64,000 nucleotides of DNA from assembly GCF_003583365.1 (NCBI RefSeq), contig NZ_QXED01000001.1, forward strand, positions 186,001 through 250,000. The letters are read 5' to 3'. How positions within the stretch are numbered: the stretch's first letter is position 1; every line of letters starts with the position of its first letter. The translations under genes were made by a program, and so were the position numbers. The notes beneath the pieces are model-generated. The model saw only the letters and a list, made by a program, of their open reading frames with translations, did no database searches and had not been told where the DNA came from. Below are positions 27,434-36,467 of the stretch, in pieces. Source of the stretch: Fibrisoma montanum (lineage in GTDB: Bacteria > Bacteroidota > Bacteroidia > Cytophagales > Spirosomataceae).

Positions 27434-28534
27434 TTAGCGACGGCGGCTCCGGCTACCACCACGTGCGGATGCCGTACGGCCTTCGAGGTTATCCATTACA
27501 CAACGGAAACCGATGTATGACCGCTTCTGGTCCTCATACTCGTAGTAGCGAGTACCCGTTTCCAGATAATAGGCAATGTCTTTCCATGAACCACCTCGTA
27601 CTACCTTGCGCGGCTCATCCGAGTTCTGGTTATCCGGGTTCATGTCCCACACAATGGCGTTCGAGTTATCAGCGTAGGCATCACGGCACCATTCGGCTAC
27701 GTTACCGGCCATGTTGTAGAGACCATAATCATTCGGGCTGTACGCATTGCCGGGCGCAGTGTATGGATATCCATCGGCATCGAAGTTACCACGCTGCGGC
27801 TTGAAGTTTGCCAGATAGCAACCCTTGCCATTGGCTACGTAAGGGTTACCCCATGGGTACTTAGCCCCTTGCTTGCCACCACGAGCGGCCCATTCCCACT
27901 CGGCTTCAGAAGGCAACCGGAAACCAAATGATTTGTAACCACCTTCTTTTGTGCGCTGGTCGTCGAGGATGTTTGTCCGCCACTTACAGAAATGCTTGGC
28001 AGCCAACCAGCTAACCCCAACTACCGGATAAGTGTCAAAGGCGGGGTGTCCGAAATAATGCTCCAGCATCGGGTCCCCATTGTGGTACGTAAAGTCGTTT
28101 TTCCAAACGGTTGTATCCGGGTAAAACTTAGCCATGATTTCCTCTTCACCCAGCACAGAGACTGAGTCGGCCATCAGGGCGTTAACATACTGCCGGTATT
28201 CATGATTCGTAATCTCCGTATCGTCCATGTAGAACGAACTGATCGTTACCTGCCGGTTCATGTTGATCTGCGTCGCGGCCACGTCTTCATCGGCCTGACC
28301 CATAATGAACGACCCAGACGGCACCAGTACCATTCCGTACGGCGTCGGCTGCTTCCAGCCCTTACGGCCCGTAGCCGTAATTTCACCGTTCGTAACACCT
28401 ACTTCACCATTGCCTTTGCCGCCTTTACCGCCAAATTTGGACTTAACAAATCCGCAGCCTTGCATTACTAATATCACTGCCGCGACCATCCCCACCCGGG
28501 CTGCATTGACTGTAAACCAGTTGTACTTCATCAT
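27434..28534 (-). CDS. gldK: gliding motility lipoprotein GldK (FGE-sulfatase fold)
   Basis: A 366-residue lipoprotein with a lipobox ending MQGC (Cys27) and a formylglycine-generating enzyme-like domain (MVLVPSGSFIMGQADED, FYMDDTEITNHEYRQYV, YPVVGVSWLAAKHFCKW, FRLPSEAEWEWAARGG, VRGGSWKDIAYYLETGTR, IGFRCV). GldK/PorK forms the outer-membrane-attached ring with GldN. It is followed by a basic Arg-rich C-terminus. About 256 bp of AT-rich DNA separates it from the upstream porP-like gene, so it may have its own promoter. Confidence 0.95.
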   Translation of the reverse strand: MMKYNWFTVNAARVGMVAAVILVMQGCGFVKSKFGGKGGKGNGEVGVTNGEITATGRKGWKQPTPYGMVLVPSGSFIMGQADEDVAATQINMNRQVTISSFYMDDTEITNHEYRQYVNALMADSVSVLGEEEIMAKFYPDTTVWKNDFTYHNGDPMLEHYFGHPAFDTYPVVGVSWLAAKHFCKWRTNILDDQRTKEGGYKSFGFRLPSEAEWEWAARGGKQGAKYPWGNPYVANGKGCYLANFKPQRGNFDADGYPYTAPGNAYSPNDYGLYNMAGNVAEWCRDAYADNSNAIVWDMNPDNQNSDEPRKVVRGGSWKDIAYYLETGTRYYEYEDQKRSYIGFRCVMDNLEGRTASARGGSRSRRR

Positions 28535-28790
28535 TGTATGGCTTTTAAACCTTCTTCTTGTGCGAGACCAGACTAAAAACGAAAATCCGTTTGGATATTG
28601 TATGCGCTGTTTTTTTTCCTTACAAATTCTTTGGCTTATTCATCAAACGGTTGATTGATACACCGTTTACGATGGTATAAGACCACTATTTTCAAAATTA
28701 CGGTGCCCGATGCAAACTGCCTAACAATAAACAGGCCAAAATGTTGGTCTTTATTAAACGTATATCGAAAGACTCCTGTTTCTTAGCGAA

Positions 28791-29759
28791 TTAATACCGA
28801 AAACGAGGTGTCCGAATAATTGGCCGCTTACGGGCATCGGGTGCGGGCAACGAATACGCCAGTTGTACTTCATGCGATGTTGGGCTTTTTGCGGGCTGTG
28901 AACCAACAATAAAATCAAACGCATAGCCAAACCGGAGTGCATTGTTCGGCAGCAGATGTATGCCAAGCATGGCAGTCAGCGCATCCTGCAACCGGTACGA
29001 GAACCCACCGAAAAAGCGATTGTCGTACGTAGCCAGCAGGTTCACGTTAACCGTTGTCCCCCCAGCTACGGGGGTTGCATACTGCACCAGCACGGACGGC
29101 TGCACATCAAGGTTATACCCTACGCCCAACCGGTAGCCGGCCGTCAGAAAAAAAGAGCGATAGGCTGGCTCAATTGATTGGTCGGTTACCAGAGAATACC
29201 TTGGCTGATTCAGGTGCTTTGCACTCACACCCAGCCAGTAATCGGTCGTGTTGTAATAAACGCCGGCTCCAACATCCGGTCTGGCCTGATTGATACGTGC
29301 CGTTGGAATGCTTGGGTCACCGGGTTCACCGGGCCGATACTGGCTATTATCGAAGCCAAGATTCAGCAATCCTCCCTGCACCCCAAGCGAAAGGGTTCCA
29401 TTTTTCAACGCCAGCCGATAAGCATACGAAACCTGAACGGCCTGACTCGTGGTTGGACCAAACCGGTCATTAAACGCGTATATACCTACTCCCCCTTTAA
29501 TCTTAGCCAGCGGCACATTAAACGAGAACAGTTGCGTACTCTGCGATCCGCCTTCATCAATAAATGTCGGCTGGTAGCCGGCATACTGCGTGCGGTGCGT
29601 TAACTGAAAGCGGGATACGCCTTCTGATCCGGCAGCCCCCGGGTTATAGTACACCGGATTGAACATAAACAGACTTAACTGAGGGTCAGTTGTCTGTGCT
29701 GAAGTTGTCAGCGCCGAAACCGTTAGAACAAAAGCAAAAACGTAGACTGTGCGAATCAT
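28791..29759 (-). CDS. PorP/SprF-family type IX secretion membrane protein
   Basis: A 322-residue secreted beta-barrel protein (signal peptide residues 1-21, cut near AQT). The start of the mature part (DPQLSLFMFNPVYYNPGAAGSEG, QFQLTHRTQYAGYQPTF type) is the hallmark of the PorP/SprF family, outer-membrane partners of the type IX system that often hold a surface adhesin. It lies immediately upstream of gldK on the same strand, the usual site of the core copy. Confidence 0.9.
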   Translation of the reverse strand: MIRTVYVFAFVLTVSALTTSAQTTDPQLSLFMFNPVYYNPGAAGSEGVSRFQLTHRTQYAGYQPTFIDEGGSQSTQLFSFNVPLAKIKGGVGIYAFNDRFGPTTSQAVQVSYAYRLALKNGTLSLGVQGGLLNLGFDNSQYRPGEPGDPSIPTARINQARPDVGAGVYYNTTDYWLGVSAKHLNQPRYSLVTDQSIEPAYRSFFLTAGYRLGVGYNLDVQPSVLVQYATPVAGGTTVNVNLLATYDNRFFGGFSYRLQDALTAMLGIHLLPNNALRFGYAFDFIVGSQPAKSPTSHEVQLAYSLPAPDARKRPIIRTPRFRY

Positions 29760-29871
29760 ACAACGGAAGCAAAAATGCTGGGACCTTCACCAGCTCTCCT
29801 ATTCCGAAGTCTGGCGGGCTACGCAGTTTACAAGTAAACGCCGAACGGCACAAATTATTGAACCAAAATAA

Positions 29872-29928
29872 CAAAGGTTGGACGGGCAAAACAGACTTTT
29901 AAACCTGCGTTTGCCCGTCCAACCTTTG
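29872..29928. terminator. long perfect hairpin after hemD
   Basis: Two exactly complementary 19-base arms (CAAAGGTTGGACGGGCAAA at 29872-29890 and its complement at 29910-29928) flank a 19-base loop. On the minus strand it follows the hemD stop by 15 bases and is followed by a T-rich stretch (TTATTTTGG). It probably terminates the hemD transcript, though the stem is longer than most. Confidence 0.7.
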
Positions 29929-29943
29929 TATAACGGCCTTCGT

Positions 29944-30729
29944 TTATTGATTGTTAGCCTTTTTGATGTACAACTCCAATGCACCGGTCATCGACGGTGC
30001 GTTCGGGAGTGGCGCTTCGATATCGAGTGTTAGGCCTGCATCCCTGATCGCTTTGGCCGTTGTAGGCCCGAACGCAGCCAGTCTTGTCCCGTTTTGCTTG
30101 AATTCAGGAAAGTTTGCCATCAGCGACGTAACCCCCGACGGACTGAAAAACGCGATAATATCGTAGCTCTGAATGTCCAGGTCCGACAGATCCGTTGAGA
30201 CCGTTTCATACATTACTGCCTCCGTGAAATGCAGCCCGCTGGTATCCATGAATTCGGGAATATCGTTCCGACGGATGTTTGAGCACGGAAACAGGAACTT
30301 CTCGTTTTTGTGCTTTTTGATCAGGTCGAACAACTCGGCGGCCGCTTTCGTACCGGCGAAGATTTTCCGTTTCCGAATCACGATGTATTTCTGCAAATAA
30401 TTGGCCGTTTGCTCAGAAATACAGAAATACTTCATGTCGGCCGGCACTTCAACTCGTCCCTCCTGGCAAATCCGGAAGAAATGATCGATTGCATTACGGC
30501 TGGTAAAGATGATCGCCGTATGATCAAGAATATTGATCTTCTGACGACGGAAATCTTTATACGAAACGCCTTCGATTTGAATAAACGGCCGGAAATCGAT
30601 CTGAATGCTGTACTTACTGGCTAATTCGAAGTAAGGGGATTTGTCGTCGGCAGGTCTGGATTGCGTTACCAGAAGCCGGTTTACCTTGGTGAGCCGGTCC
30701 TGGACGGATTGCATGCTGGTCTCGTTCAT
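29944..30729 (-). CDS. hemD: uroporphyrinogen-III synthase
   Basis: A 261-residue enzyme that closes and isomerises hydroxymethylbilane to uroporphyrinogen III in haem and corrin synthesis. The two-domain HemD fold is suggested by VNRLLVTQSRPADDKSPYFEL at the start, IIFTSRNAIDHFF in the first domain, and AFFSPSGVTSLM and RLAAFGPTTAKAIRDAGL in the second. The family is very divergent, but these strand-helix motifs and the neighbouring DUF4271 gene, a pairing I know from Bacteroidota, support it. Confidence 0.88.
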   Translation of the reverse strand: MNETSMQSVQDRLTKVNRLLVTQSRPADDKSPYFELASKYSIQIDFRPFIQIEGVSYKDFRRQKINILDHTAIIFTSRNAIDHFFRICQEGRVEVPADMKYFCISEQTANYLQKYIVIRKRKIFAGTKAAAELFDLIKKHKNEKFLFPCSNIRRNDIPEFMDTSGLHFTEAVMYETVSTDLSDLDIQSYDIIAFFSPSGVTSLMANFPEFKQNGTRLAAFGPTTAKAIRDAGLTLDIEAPLPNAPSMTGALELYIKKANNQ

Positions 30730-30827
30730 TGAATCTACCTCAATTTCGGTTTTTTGCTTTCAGTTTTCAGGAACCAACCCGCCACTAACCACAGCAAACA
30801 GGCGCGCAGAAAACTTAATAACTTTCA

Positions 30828-32012
30828 TCATAGTGCGAAGCGAACACCAATGATGAGTGGAATCAATTCAACGATACAAAGGTACGAAAATAAATATAGA
30901 TTCTTGATAGGCACGATGCCCCGAATCACAAAGAAGAGAAAGGTCAGCCGGGCGGTGTAGAAGGCCATCAGGGGAAATAAGACAACCCGCTCAGACCACG
31001 ATGTATCGGTAGTGTTAAACGCTACAACAGCCAGTAGAATAGCGAAGCCGGTGAAGAACAACAAAGATGATTGTAACAGCTTGAAATAGTGAACGTTCAC
31101 TATATCGCGCAGCTTATACAATCCGCCTACAATTTCCAGCGCTACGTACTTACCCACTAAGGCGACAAAAGCCGCCCCGGAGAGTAAGGCAAACTGCCCC
31201 AGCAACGCATTCAGGCGCTGCGTACCGAACAGCAGCGACCGGGATGCAAATACGTCGAGATTGCGGCTTTGCACAAACAGAATCAGGTAAGCCAGCAGAA
31301 AACTGAGGTTGAGCGTGAAGAGGAGATTGGTGCCACTCAGCGGCCGGTTGATCAGAAACGACTCTTCCTGGGCGCGTAATGAGAGCAAATCGCGAAGGTT
31401 GTAGAAGCGCAGAAATGCCCGCCGGTAGAACGTGTACAGAAACGCATGCGTGGCCAGCAGAAACAACAGACCCAGGCCCGCGAAATCATCGTAAACGGAA
31501 AAGGAACGGGGGCGAAGACTCAGGTTATCGTCACGGAGTACAACCGGTTTCTGCGTGGCCGATTTAGGATAGCCAATAAATAGTGACTTATCATCAACGC
31601 CAGGAGCGCCGTAGAGCGTAATGAATATTTCGGAACGGGCTGCGTTGGAACGACGGTAGGCGCGGTACAAACTATCGATGTCGAGCACCTGCCACTGTCC
31701 GGCGGTCAGCTTTCGTTTCAGGGCCGCGTTGATGAATAAGTAGCCGTCCTGCCGGGTAGAAATCAGAAGCTTGTAATGGCGGTTGCTTTCAAGATCGACA
31801 TAGGCGCTGACGGCCGTCATGTCGCGGTGCTGCTCGTCGATATAGGGTACGTAAGCTTTAGCCCCTTCGTCGTACACCTGAAAATCGTCGCGGTAATCAT
31901 GGACGCGATAATACCGGCCGCCTGGCCCGACGCCCTCCCGGTTCTGGGCAAAAGCAGTCAGGCAAAGGATCGAAAGGACGAACGAGTGAAAGAGTGTTAA
32001 CCAGGTCCCCAT
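30828..32012 (-). CDS. DUF4271 membrane protein
   Basis: A 394-residue protein. I choose the ATG at 32012 because it gives a clean signal peptide (MGTWLTLFHSFVLSILCLTA, cut near AQN); a longer in-frame start at 32078 is possible but adds charged residues. A soluble N-terminal part of about 155 residues is followed by at least six membrane helices with the family's features (NLLFTLNLSFLLAYLILF, LFGTQRLNALLGQF, IVNVHYFKLLQSSLLFF). It lies about 100 bp upstream of hemD on the same strand. No function is established for DUF4271. Confidence 0.8.
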   Translation of the reverse strand: MGTWLTLFHSFVLSILCLTAFAQNREGVGPGGRYYRVHDYRDDFQVYDEGAKAYVPYIDEQHRDMTAVSAYVDLESNRHYKLLISTRQDGYLFINAALKRKLTAGQWQVLDIDSLYRAYRRSNAARSEIFITLYGAPGVDDKSLFIGYPKSATQKPVVLRDDNLSLRPRSFSVYDDFAGLGLLFLLATHAFLYTFYRRAFLRFYNLRDLLSLRAQEESFLINRPLSGTNLLFTLNLSFLLAYLILFVQSRNLDVFASRSLLFGTQRLNALLGQFALLSGAAFVALVGKYVALEIVGGLYKLRDIVNVHYFKLLQSSLLFFTGFAILLAVVAFNTTDTSWSERVVLFPLMAFYTARLTFLFFVIRGIVPIKNLYLFSYLCIVELIPLIIGVRFAL

Positions 32013-32091
32013 CAGGCCGGCACGGCCATACTTTCTTTCTCCTTTCACTCCCCACAATGGCCTGATTCGCTCTTTCACTCGTTCGTTCCTT
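31974..32091. repeat. inverted repeat across the DUF4271 gene start
   Basis: AAGGACGAACGAGTGAAAGAG (one base trimmed here: the full left arm is 31974-31994) pairs with the right arm at 32070-32091 with a single one-base bulge. The left arm lies inside the signal peptide codons of the DUF4271 gene and the right arm in its leader, just after sucD. A third related piece (CTCCTTTCACTC, about 32039-32050) lies between. The arms enclose the start codon. Confidence 0.55.
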
Positions 32092-32096
32092 CACTA

Positions 32097-32972
32097 TTAT
32101 TTACCCAGCGCCTTCAGCATCGTATCACCGATGAGCGCCGGCGATTCGACAACGTGAATGCCGCACTCGCGCATGATCGCCATCTTGGCAGCTGCCGTGT
32201 CGTCAGCACCACCTACAATGGCCCCGGCGTGACCCATCCGGCGACCTTTCGGGGCCGTCTGACCGGCAATAAAGCCAACGACGGGTTTGCGGTTTCCGTC
32301 GGCTTTGATCCAGCGGGCTGCTTCGGCCTCCATACCGCCACCAATCTCACCGATCATGACGATGGCTTCCGTTTCGGGGTCGTTCATCAACAGCTCGACC
32401 GCTTCTTTGGTCGTTGTGCCGATGATGGGGTCGCCACCGATACCGATAGCCGTTGACTGGCCCAGACCGGCTTTGGTCAACTGATCAACTGCTTCGTAGG
32501 TCAGCGTACCAGACTTCGATACAATGCCAACGGTGCCTTTCTTGAAGATAAAGCCCGGCATGATGCCTACTTTACATTCTTCAGCGGTCATAACGCCGGG
32601 GCAGTTCGGCCCGATCAGGCGAACCTCTTTGTCGGCAATGTAATTTTTCACGGCCACCATATCCTCGGTCGGAATACCTTCGGTGATGCAGATAATAACT
32701 TTAATGCCTGCATCGGCGGCCTCCATGATCGCATCGGCAGCAAACGCCGGCGGCACAAAAATAATCGACACATCAGCGCCTGCTTCGTCGACAGCTTGCT
32801 GAACAGTGTTGAACACGGGCCGGTCGAGGTGAGTCTGTCCTCCCTTACCGGGCGTTACGCCCCCAACCACGTTGGTTCCGTATTCAATCATTTGCTGGGC
32901 GTGAAAACTACCTTCTGAACCGGTAAAACCCTGGACGATAACTTTGGAGTCTTTGTTGACTAAAACACTCAT
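32097..32972 (-). CDS. sucD: succinyl-CoA synthetase alpha subunit
   Basis: A 291-residue TCA-cycle enzyme subunit that forms succinate and ATP/GTP from succinyl-CoA. The CoA-binding Rossmann domain opens with [21 protein letters not shown], followed by GGVTPGKGG and [20 protein letters not shown]. The phosphorylated histidine is His248 in [11 protein letters not shown]. Full length for the family. The beta subunit gene sucC is not in the window. Confidence 0.96.
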   Translation of the reverse strand: MSVLVNKDSKVIVQGFTGSEGSFHAQQMIEYGTNVVGGVTPGKGGQTHLDRPVFNTVQQAVDEAGADVSIIFVPPAFAADAIMEAADAGIKVIICITEGIPTEDMVAVKNYIADKEVRLIGPNCPGVMTAEECKVGIMPGFIFKKGTVGIVSKSGTLTYEAVDQLTKAGLGQSTAIGIGGDPIIGTTTKEAVELLMNDPETEAIVMIGEIGGGMEAEAARWIKADGNRKPVVGFIAGQTAPKGRRMGHAGAIVGGADDTAAAKMAIMRECGIHVVESPALIGDTMLKALGK

Positions 32973-33133
32973 GATGGTTGTTATGTAGAAGAAGATGCTG
33001 GATACTGGGCGTTCAACATGCCATGAACCCGTAGTATAAAGTAGTTCGGGGCCAGTGTCTAACGTCCGGCATCAAGCGTCCATCACCCTGTTAAAAGTTG
33101 GGCAAAAGTAGCCGAAACTTCGTAAATTACGAG

Positions 33134-33709
33134 ATGATTTTTTCGCACATTCTCTCTGGTTCAGTACTTGCCGGAACAAGCGTAGGTGTATTCTGGCATT
33201 TTTTTCAGCGGATGAATTTATACAACCGACTGCTCTGGGGTTTCTTTTTGTTGACTATTGCCCTGGCAGCCCTTGTCGGTATTACCATTTTCTGGGGTAA
33301 CGAAGTCATGCAGCAACTGCATCATTCCACGCTGGTTCTATCCGATACGCTTGGCGTCGTTTGTGCGGTCATGGGGGCCTGGGCCTTGCTGAATCGACAG
33401 ACCATCAACACCGCAACGTTTATGGCTACCGTTGTGCTTGGCCTGTCGCTGTTTATCGTATTGCTTCTGCCGGAAGTCAGCGCGTTTACCCCCATTGTTC
33501 CATCGCTGGGTATTTTGATCCTGATGCTCCTGGCTGTTTTTGCGCTGCTCCGACGCGACCGACATGCCGTCTGGATTGTCTTGGCGGCTATGGCGATGGG
33601 GCTGGCTACCAAAGCAAACGCCTTTGGCAACTACATCCACCCGACGGATTTTGATCACTACGCCAGCGCGCTGGCGCTATGGTTTTTTGGCAAGGCTACG
33701 GAACAGTAA
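33134..33709 (+). CDS. small integral membrane protein of unknown function
   Basis: A 191-residue protein starting at the ATG at 33134 (a TTG-initiated extension to 33098 is less likely). It has about six membrane helices, short polar loops, and several His residues near helix ends (FWHFFQRM, MQQLHHSTL, YIHPTDFDHYA). I do not recognise the family. It stands alone between divergent sucD and the topoisomerase gene 80 bp downstream. Confidence 0.65.
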   Translation: MIFSHILSGSVLAGTSVGVFWHFFQRMNLYNRLLWGFFLLTIALAALVGITIFWGNEVMQQLHHSTLVLSDTLGVVCAVMGAWALLNRQTINTATFMATVVLGLSLFIVLLLPEVSAFTPIVPSLGILILMLLAVFALLRRDRHAVWIVLAAMAMGLATKANAFGNYIHPTDFDHYASALALWFFGKATEQ

Positions 33710-33789
33710 AACCGCCGTACCGAATTTGGTGTTTTAGATCAGCGTCGACTGTGGCCACATGACCAGCCGGCGCCGATCAACAAACAGCT

Positions 33790-34863
33790 ATGGATTTATT
33801 AGCGTTAGCACACGACCCAGTCAAAGCCGCCAGGGCCGCCCGACTGGTGTACGTAAGTGATACCATGCCGGGCCTGAGCCGTCGGCCAGCCGGCGACCAT
33901 TTTATTTACCTGAATGCTGACGGCGACGAAGTAAACGACGAAGCCACGCTGGCCCGCATTCGGAGCATGGCACTCCCACCGGCCTGGGAAAACGTCTGGA
34001 TCTGCGCTAAACCGAATGGCCATTTGCAGGCCACCGGCATTGACACGAAAGGCCGCAAGCAGTACCGATACCATGCTAAATGGAACGCCGTACGTAGCGA
34101 AACCAAATTTTTCAGGATGATCTCGTTCGGCGAAAAACTACCGCAGTTACGGGCACGGATCGCTAAAGACCTCAAAACCCGCGAACTCTCCCGCGACAAG
34201 GTGATTGCCATTGCGCTCAGCGTCATGGAACAGACGCTGATTCGGGTGGGCAACGCAGCGTATGAAAAAGAATATGGTTCCTATGGCCTGACTACCCTCA
34301 AGGACCGGCACGTGAAAGCCCAGGGCGATCAGGTTCGGTTTAGTTTTAAAGGGAAGAAGGGTATCTATCACGACATAACCCTGCACGACCGGCGACTGGC
34401 CCGACTGGTGAAAGCCTGCCGCGACATTCCGGGTAAGGAGCTGTTTCAGTACTACGACGACCAGGGCAACCGCCATCCGATTGATTCCGGGATGGTCAAC
34501 GAATACCTGCACACAATTATGGGGGAGGACTTTTCGGCCAAGGATTTTCGCACCTGGGCCGGTACGGTCAATGCCCTTCGGCTGCTGGTTGAGCTGGAAC
34601 CCTGCCATACCCAGAAAGAACTCAAAAAGAATATCAATACCGTACTGGACGAAGTATCACAGCGGCTGGGCAATACCCGAACGGTTTGCCGCAAACACTA
34701 CGTGCATCCGCAAATTCTGGAAGCGTACGAGTGCCAGGATCTCAACCAATACATTGAACACAAAAACCGCTTCCGCCAAACCAGTACGTATGGACTCGAC
34801 AGCGTTGAGAAGCTGCTGATGAAGTTTCTGAAGGATCAGGTCAAACAGGTGGTCAAATCCTAG
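33790..34863 (+). CDS. DNA topoisomerase IB
   Basis: A 357-residue eukaryotic/poxvirus-type topoisomerase of the short bacterial form. The N-terminal clamp shows PAWENVWICAKPNGHLQATGIDTKGRKQYRYH split over about residues 58-95. The catalytic domain shows RVGNAAYEKEYGSYGLTTLKDRHV, KDFRTWAGTVNAL and the nucleophile Tyr304 in RKHYVHPQI. It nicks and reseals one strand to relax supercoils. Some such genes sit near Ku/LigD repair genes, but none is visible here. Confidence 0.93.
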   Translation: MDLLALAHDPVKAARAARLVYVSDTMPGLSRRPAGDHFIYLNADGDEVNDEATLARIRSMALPPAWENVWICAKPNGHLQATGIDTKGRKQYRYHAKWNAVRSETKFFRMISFGEKLPQLRARIAKDLKTRELSRDKVIAIALSVMEQTLIRVGNAAYEKEYGSYGLTTLKDRHVKAQGDQVRFSFKGKKGIYHDITLHDRRLARLVKACRDIPGKELFQYYDDQGNRHPIDSGMVNEYLHTIMGEDFSAKDFRTWAGTVNALRLLVELEPCHTQKELKKNINTVLDEVSQRLGNTRTVCRKHYVHPQILEAYECQDLNQYIEHKNRFRQTSTYGLDSVEKLLMKFLKDQVKQVVKS

Positions 34864-34928
34864 CTATTCGTAGCCCGGTTTTCCGCCTGAGCCGTAGACT
34901 TCTGTTCGACGTTTCCAGCAGGGCGGCC

Positions 34929-34960
34929 GACTGATTGAATAGGCCTTCATTCAATCAGTC
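34929..34960. terminator. hairpin between convergent genes
   Basis: A perfect 12-bp stem (GACTGATTGAAT and complement) with an eight-base loop lies between the topoisomerase gene and the convergent TolC-like gene. No T tract follows, so termination strength is doubtful. Confidence 0.45.
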
Positions 34961-34977
34961 GACTGCTTACGCAATGG

Positions 34978-36366
34978 TTAGCGTAACTCCTGCGAGATGG
35001 TGCTACTCAATCGCAGGAGTTCAATTTCAGCGGCTTTGGCGTTAAACTCCGCATCGATCAGACGTGTCTGAGCATTGATGGCATTTCGCTGAACGTCCCG
35101 AAATTCGACAAAGGTTGAGTTTCCGATGCGGTAACGATCGTAGGCGATATCAACGTTCTGATTGGCCAGTTGATTGTTCTGCGCTTCGAGGTTAACCAGC
35201 GTCAGGCTATTCTGATACGTCTGGAAGGTCTGGCTGAGCGTCGATTGGAGTTGCAGCCGCTGATCGCTCTCCTGCGTTCGGGCAATTTGCGTATTGATTT
35301 TAGCATTCTGAATCTGCCGCCTGAGGTTGTACCCATTGAAGATTGGGATCGACGCCTGTAGGTTGTACGTCATACCGTTGTTCCGGCCGGTACGAATACC
35401 GAAGCCACCCTGGTTATCAATTCGCTGGTAGTTATACCCGGCCGTAGCCGTAACGAGCGGGAGTTGCAAGGCATTAACCTGCCGGATGTTAATATCGGCC
35501 AGTGTCCGGTTTATAACAGCCGCGGCTAGCTGTGGGTTGTTTGCCGTCAGAGATTGCTGCAATGGAGCCAGTTGCAGGTCATTCCGCACAAGAATGGTAT
35601 CCCGAATCGCAAATTCGGTCAGAGGATCACGGATCAGCAACGTATTGAGGAAGATTTTGGCATTCCGGAGGGCCTGCTGCTGCGAGACGAGGGCTGCGCT
35701 GTCGGTATTGTAGTCGACCTGGGCGCTCAGAAAATCAACTTTTGACCGGGTTCCTACCTCGAACGTTGCCCGGGCCAGCTCTAATCGCTCGCGGGAAATA
35801 TCGAGTGCCTGACTAAAGGCAATCAGTCGTTGCAGCTGCCGGATTACGTCGTAATATCCCGTTGCGACGTCCGCCATCGTGGCTTCAATATTGGCCCGGG
35901 TATTAACCGTACTAATCTGCAATAGCTGGCGAAGTTGTTCGTACGTAGCGGATCGATTGAAGCCGTTAAAAATGGTGTAGTTGGCGTTAATACCAAAATT
36001 ATTGGTTCGGTTGAAGATGCCTCGAATCTCCTGCGGAGGCCGGAGAGCATCCAGAAACGTTTGCCGGATCGATTGAATGCTTCCCTGTGAGTTAATATTG
36101 CCCGTTACGGTAGGCAGGTATCCTGCATTGCCACGCGTGTAGTTATTGCGGGCAATTTCTTCCTGCGATCGGGTGATCTGGACCTGATAGTTTCGCTCAA
36201 CGGCAATGCTTATGGCCTGAGGTAACGTCAGCTGCTCACCGGTTTGCGGGATGGTAGCAATCGTGAACGCGCGTTCCTGCGCACGTTGAATTGGGTTTTT
36301 TGGCTGCTGCGCAAACGCAGTGACGGCGAGAGAAAAGAAAAGAATCCAGCAACTGTAGGACTTCAT
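34978..36366 (-). CDS. TolC-family outer-membrane efflux protein
   Basis: A 462-residue protein. The ATG at 36366 gives the signal peptide MKSYSCWILFFSLAVTAFA. Two long-helix repeats of the outer efflux protein family follow: ERNYQVQITRSQEEIARNNYTRGNAGYLPTV-type segments at the start of each half, and the C-terminal half contains INTQIARTQESDQRL and NVDIAYDRYRIGNSTFVEFRDVQRNAINAQ. It should form a trimeric channel for an RND or ABC pump or a type I secretion system, but no pump or adaptor gene is adjacent. It diverges from the amidohydrolase gene across about 100 bp. Confidence 0.9.
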   Translation of the reverse strand: MKSYSCWILFFSLAVTAFAQQPKNPIQRAQERAFTIATIPQTGEQLTLPQAISIAVERNYQVQITRSQEEIARNNYTRGNAGYLPTVTGNINSQGSIQSIRQTFLDALRPPQEIRGIFNRTNNFGINANYTIFNGFNRSATYEQLRQLLQISTVNTRANIEATMADVATGYYDVIRQLQRLIAFSQALDISRERLELARATFEVGTRSKVDFLSAQVDYNTDSAALVSQQQALRNAKIFLNTLLIRDPLTEFAIRDTILVRNDLQLAPLQQSLTANNPQLAAAVINRTLADINIRQVNALQLPLVTATAGYNYQRIDNQGGFGIRTGRNNGMTYNLQASIPIFNGYNLRRQIQNAKINTQIARTQESDQRLQLQSTLSQTFQTYQNSLTLVNLEAQNNQLANQNVDIAYDRYRIGNSTFVEFRDVQRNAINAQTRLIDAEFNAKAAEIELLRLSSTISQELR

Positions 36367-36467
36367 CGAATTAATATTAGCGGAATAATCGATCAAAATT
36401 ACAAGAATCTGGTATTGAACCGTCGACTTACTGACTTTCCTTATATTGCGTACTTTACCCGTTATCC

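Noticed and set aside
29690-29902. Small plus-strand frame over the PorP start and hairpin
   Set aside because: It crosses the terminator hairpin of hemD and the promoter region of the PorP-like gene; the product is not similar to anything that I recognise.
31379-31567. Plus-strand frame opposite the DUF4271 gene
   Set aside because: It lies wholly antisense to a clear membrane-protein gene with biased codons and shows no family resemblance.
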